A DNA stretch of 7,968 nucleotides, taken from assembly GCA_900755985.1 (NCBI GenBank), contig CAAEIL010000140.1, positions 1 to 7,968 on the forward strand. The letters run 5' to 3'. The notes beneath the pieces were generated by a model, which saw only the letters and a program-made list of their open reading frames with translations, was not told the origin of the DNA and did not search any database. The position numbers were made by a program, and so were the translations under genes. Numbering within the stretch: position 1 is the stretch's first letter; every line of letters starts with the position of its first letter. Source of the stretch: Bacteroidales bacterium. GTDB lineage: Bacteria; Bacteroidota; Bacteroidia; Bacteroidales; Muribaculaceae. Shown in pieces: positions 7,506 through 7,968 of this stretch.

Positions 7506-7528
7506 GGGTCTTTCCTCCTATCGGACCC
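7506..7528 (+). other. leader hairpin presenting CCTCCT in its loop
   Basis: GGGTC (7506-7510) pairs with GACCC (7524-7528) around a 13-base loop. The loop contains CCTCCT (7514-7519), the same sequence as the anti-Shine-Dalgarno end of 16S rRNA. It could pair with purine-rich sites such as AGGA at 7587-7590, 8 bases before the start codon, although only four pairs form. Confidence 0.4.
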
Positions 7529-7536
7529 ACCTAATC

Positions 7537-7565
7537 AGCCGCGAGGCTAACAACTTATTTTTAGC
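7537..7565 (+). other. GNRA-loop hairpin and mutually exclusive alternative stem
   Basis: AGCC (7537-7540) and GGCT (7545-7548) form a four-pair stem closed by GCGA, a GNRA tetraloop. GCTAA (7546-7550) can instead pair with TTAGC (7561-7565) around a ten-base loop. The two structures share bases 7546-7548 and cannot coexist, so they could act as a switch about 35 bases before the start codon. Both stems are short. Confidence 0.35.
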
Positions 7566-7598
7566 AACAAATTAATCCCTCAGGTCAGGATTTTTATC

Positions 7599-7968
7599 AT
7601 GGACAACAACGAAAAAAAACCAAAACGACCGCGCATAGGTGAAATGCGCATTTCAGGCGACCAGCAAGATCGTCCCCGCTTCGAACGCCCCGCTTACAAC
7701 AACAACCGCAACGAAAGCAACGGCGAAAACACCGAAGGCCAGCAGCGGCCCTATCAACCAAGGCCTTACCAACCGCGTCCTTACAACAACTTCAACCGCC
7801 AGGGCGGATATAACAACAATCGTCAGGGAGGCTACAACCGTCCCTATCAGACTCAGGGCGACTTCACCCAGTCCGACCATGCCAACGCCGAAAACAAAGC
7901 TGAAGGCTCCGAAAACCAAAACTCATTCCCCAATCGTCAAAACGGCGACAACGGCTACCAGCAACACC
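7599..7968 (+). CDS. probable RsuA/RluB-type rRNA pseudouridine synthase, N-terminal disordered extension only (runs off the window)
   Basis: This frame is open from the ATG at 7599 to the window end: 123 codons and one base, with no stop. The start is supported by AGGA at 7587-7590, eight bases upstream. The visible part has no globular domain. It is rich in Asn, Gln, Arg, Gly, Pro and Tyr, with a basic start (KKPKRPRIGEMR, 6-17), a triplet RPYQP-RPYQP-RPYNN (50-64) and repeated RQGGYN units (67-72 and 75-80). Residues 88-123 are more acidic and Asn-rich. Extensions of this kind, including the RPRIG motif, occur before the S4 and catalytic domains of Bacteroidetes pseudouridine synthases, which modify rRNA uridines in the cytoplasm. 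That assignment comes from the tail alone. Another RNA-binding protein with an RGG-like tail is the main alternative. It is divergent from the operon and has its own promoter and long leader. Confidence 0.72.
   Translation, partial: MDNNEKKPKRPRIGEMRISGDQQDRPRFERPAYNNNRNESNGENTEGQQRPYQPRPYQPRPYNNFNRQGGYNNNRQGGYNRPYQTQGDFTQSDHANAENKAEGSENQNSFPNRQNGDNGYQQH

Larger units (their letters stand above)
7314..7598 (+). promoter_or_regulatory. long structured 5' leader of the plus-strand gene
   Basis: About 285 bases separate the predicted transcription start from the ATG at 7599. The leader has three parts. A 5' segment (7322-7400) contains a perfect hairpin and a short upstream ORF. A middle AT-rich segment (7400-7500) holds a tandem repeat and an AT palindrome at 7468-7480. 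A GC-richer 3' segment (7501-7565) holds two adjacent hairpins and one competing hairpin. GCCATTCA also occurs twice (7358-7365 and 7392-7399). The arrangement suggests post-transcriptional control. I cannot assign it to a known RNA family, and the start site is predicted, not measured. Confidence 0.55.

Noticed and set aside
7503..7508. CCCGGG palindrome in the leader
   Set aside because: A single six-base palindrome is expected by chance and is better explained as part of the hairpin flank at 7506-7528.
7653..7919. Minus-strand ORF of 88 codons with a hydrophobic, membrane-like translation
   Set aside because: It is the complement of the Asn/Gln/Gly-rich repeats of the plus-strand gene, whose antisense codons give Val, Leu and Ala. 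The plus-strand frame has a promoter and a plausible start.

Overview
The window looks like chromosomal DNA from a member of the Bacteroidales, possibly Muribaculaceae. Four things point that way: promoter-like boxes of the Bacteroidetes form TAnnTTTG, AT-rich start regions without strong Shine-Dalgarno sequences, a C-terminal domain resembling the type IX secretion (T9SS) sorting signal, and an Arg/Asn/Gln/Gly/Tyr-rich N-terminal extension of the kind seen on Bacteroidetes pseudouridine synthases. The family placement is inference; the order is better supported.

Positions 1-6956 hold a compact three-gene minus-strand operon. In transcription order it encodes: (1) a secreted GHL10-type glycoside hydrolase (4245-6956) with Fn3/Ig-like modules and a T9SS-like tail; (2) a lipoprotein of the BtuF/FecB periplasmic-binding family (3115-4242), starting only 2 bases after the hydrolase stop; and (3) a secreted two-domain M16 zinc metallopeptidase (91-3066), 48 bases further on. 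All three products carry export signals, so the operon works outside the cytoplasm. A fourth gene may begin at the left edge. The hydrolase family includes the E. coli peptidoglycan glycosidase DigH (YddW). One reading is therefore an envelope-remodelling or nutrient-capture set, but no shared pathway can be proven from sequence alone. No permease or ATPase gene for the binding protein is visible here.

Positions 6957-7598 form a 642-base divergent intergenic region. It contains a candidate promoter for the operon (minus strand, 7029-7036), a stretch of about 195 bases with nothing recognisable, an AT palindrome, and a well-matched plus-strand promoter (7300-7307). The plus promoter is followed by a leader of about 285 bases with several hairpins, a possible 14-codon upstream ORF, a tandem repeat and a CCTCCT sequence in a hairpin loop.

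From 7599 to the right edge runs the 5' part of a plus-strand gene. Its 123 visible codons are a disordered, low-complexity extension that probably precedes the S4 and catalytic domains of an RsuA/RluB-type pseudouridine synthase, but those domains lie outside the window. The structured leader upstream of this gene is the most promising under-described element. No tRNA, rRNA, CRISPR array, insertion sequence or phage gene was seen.
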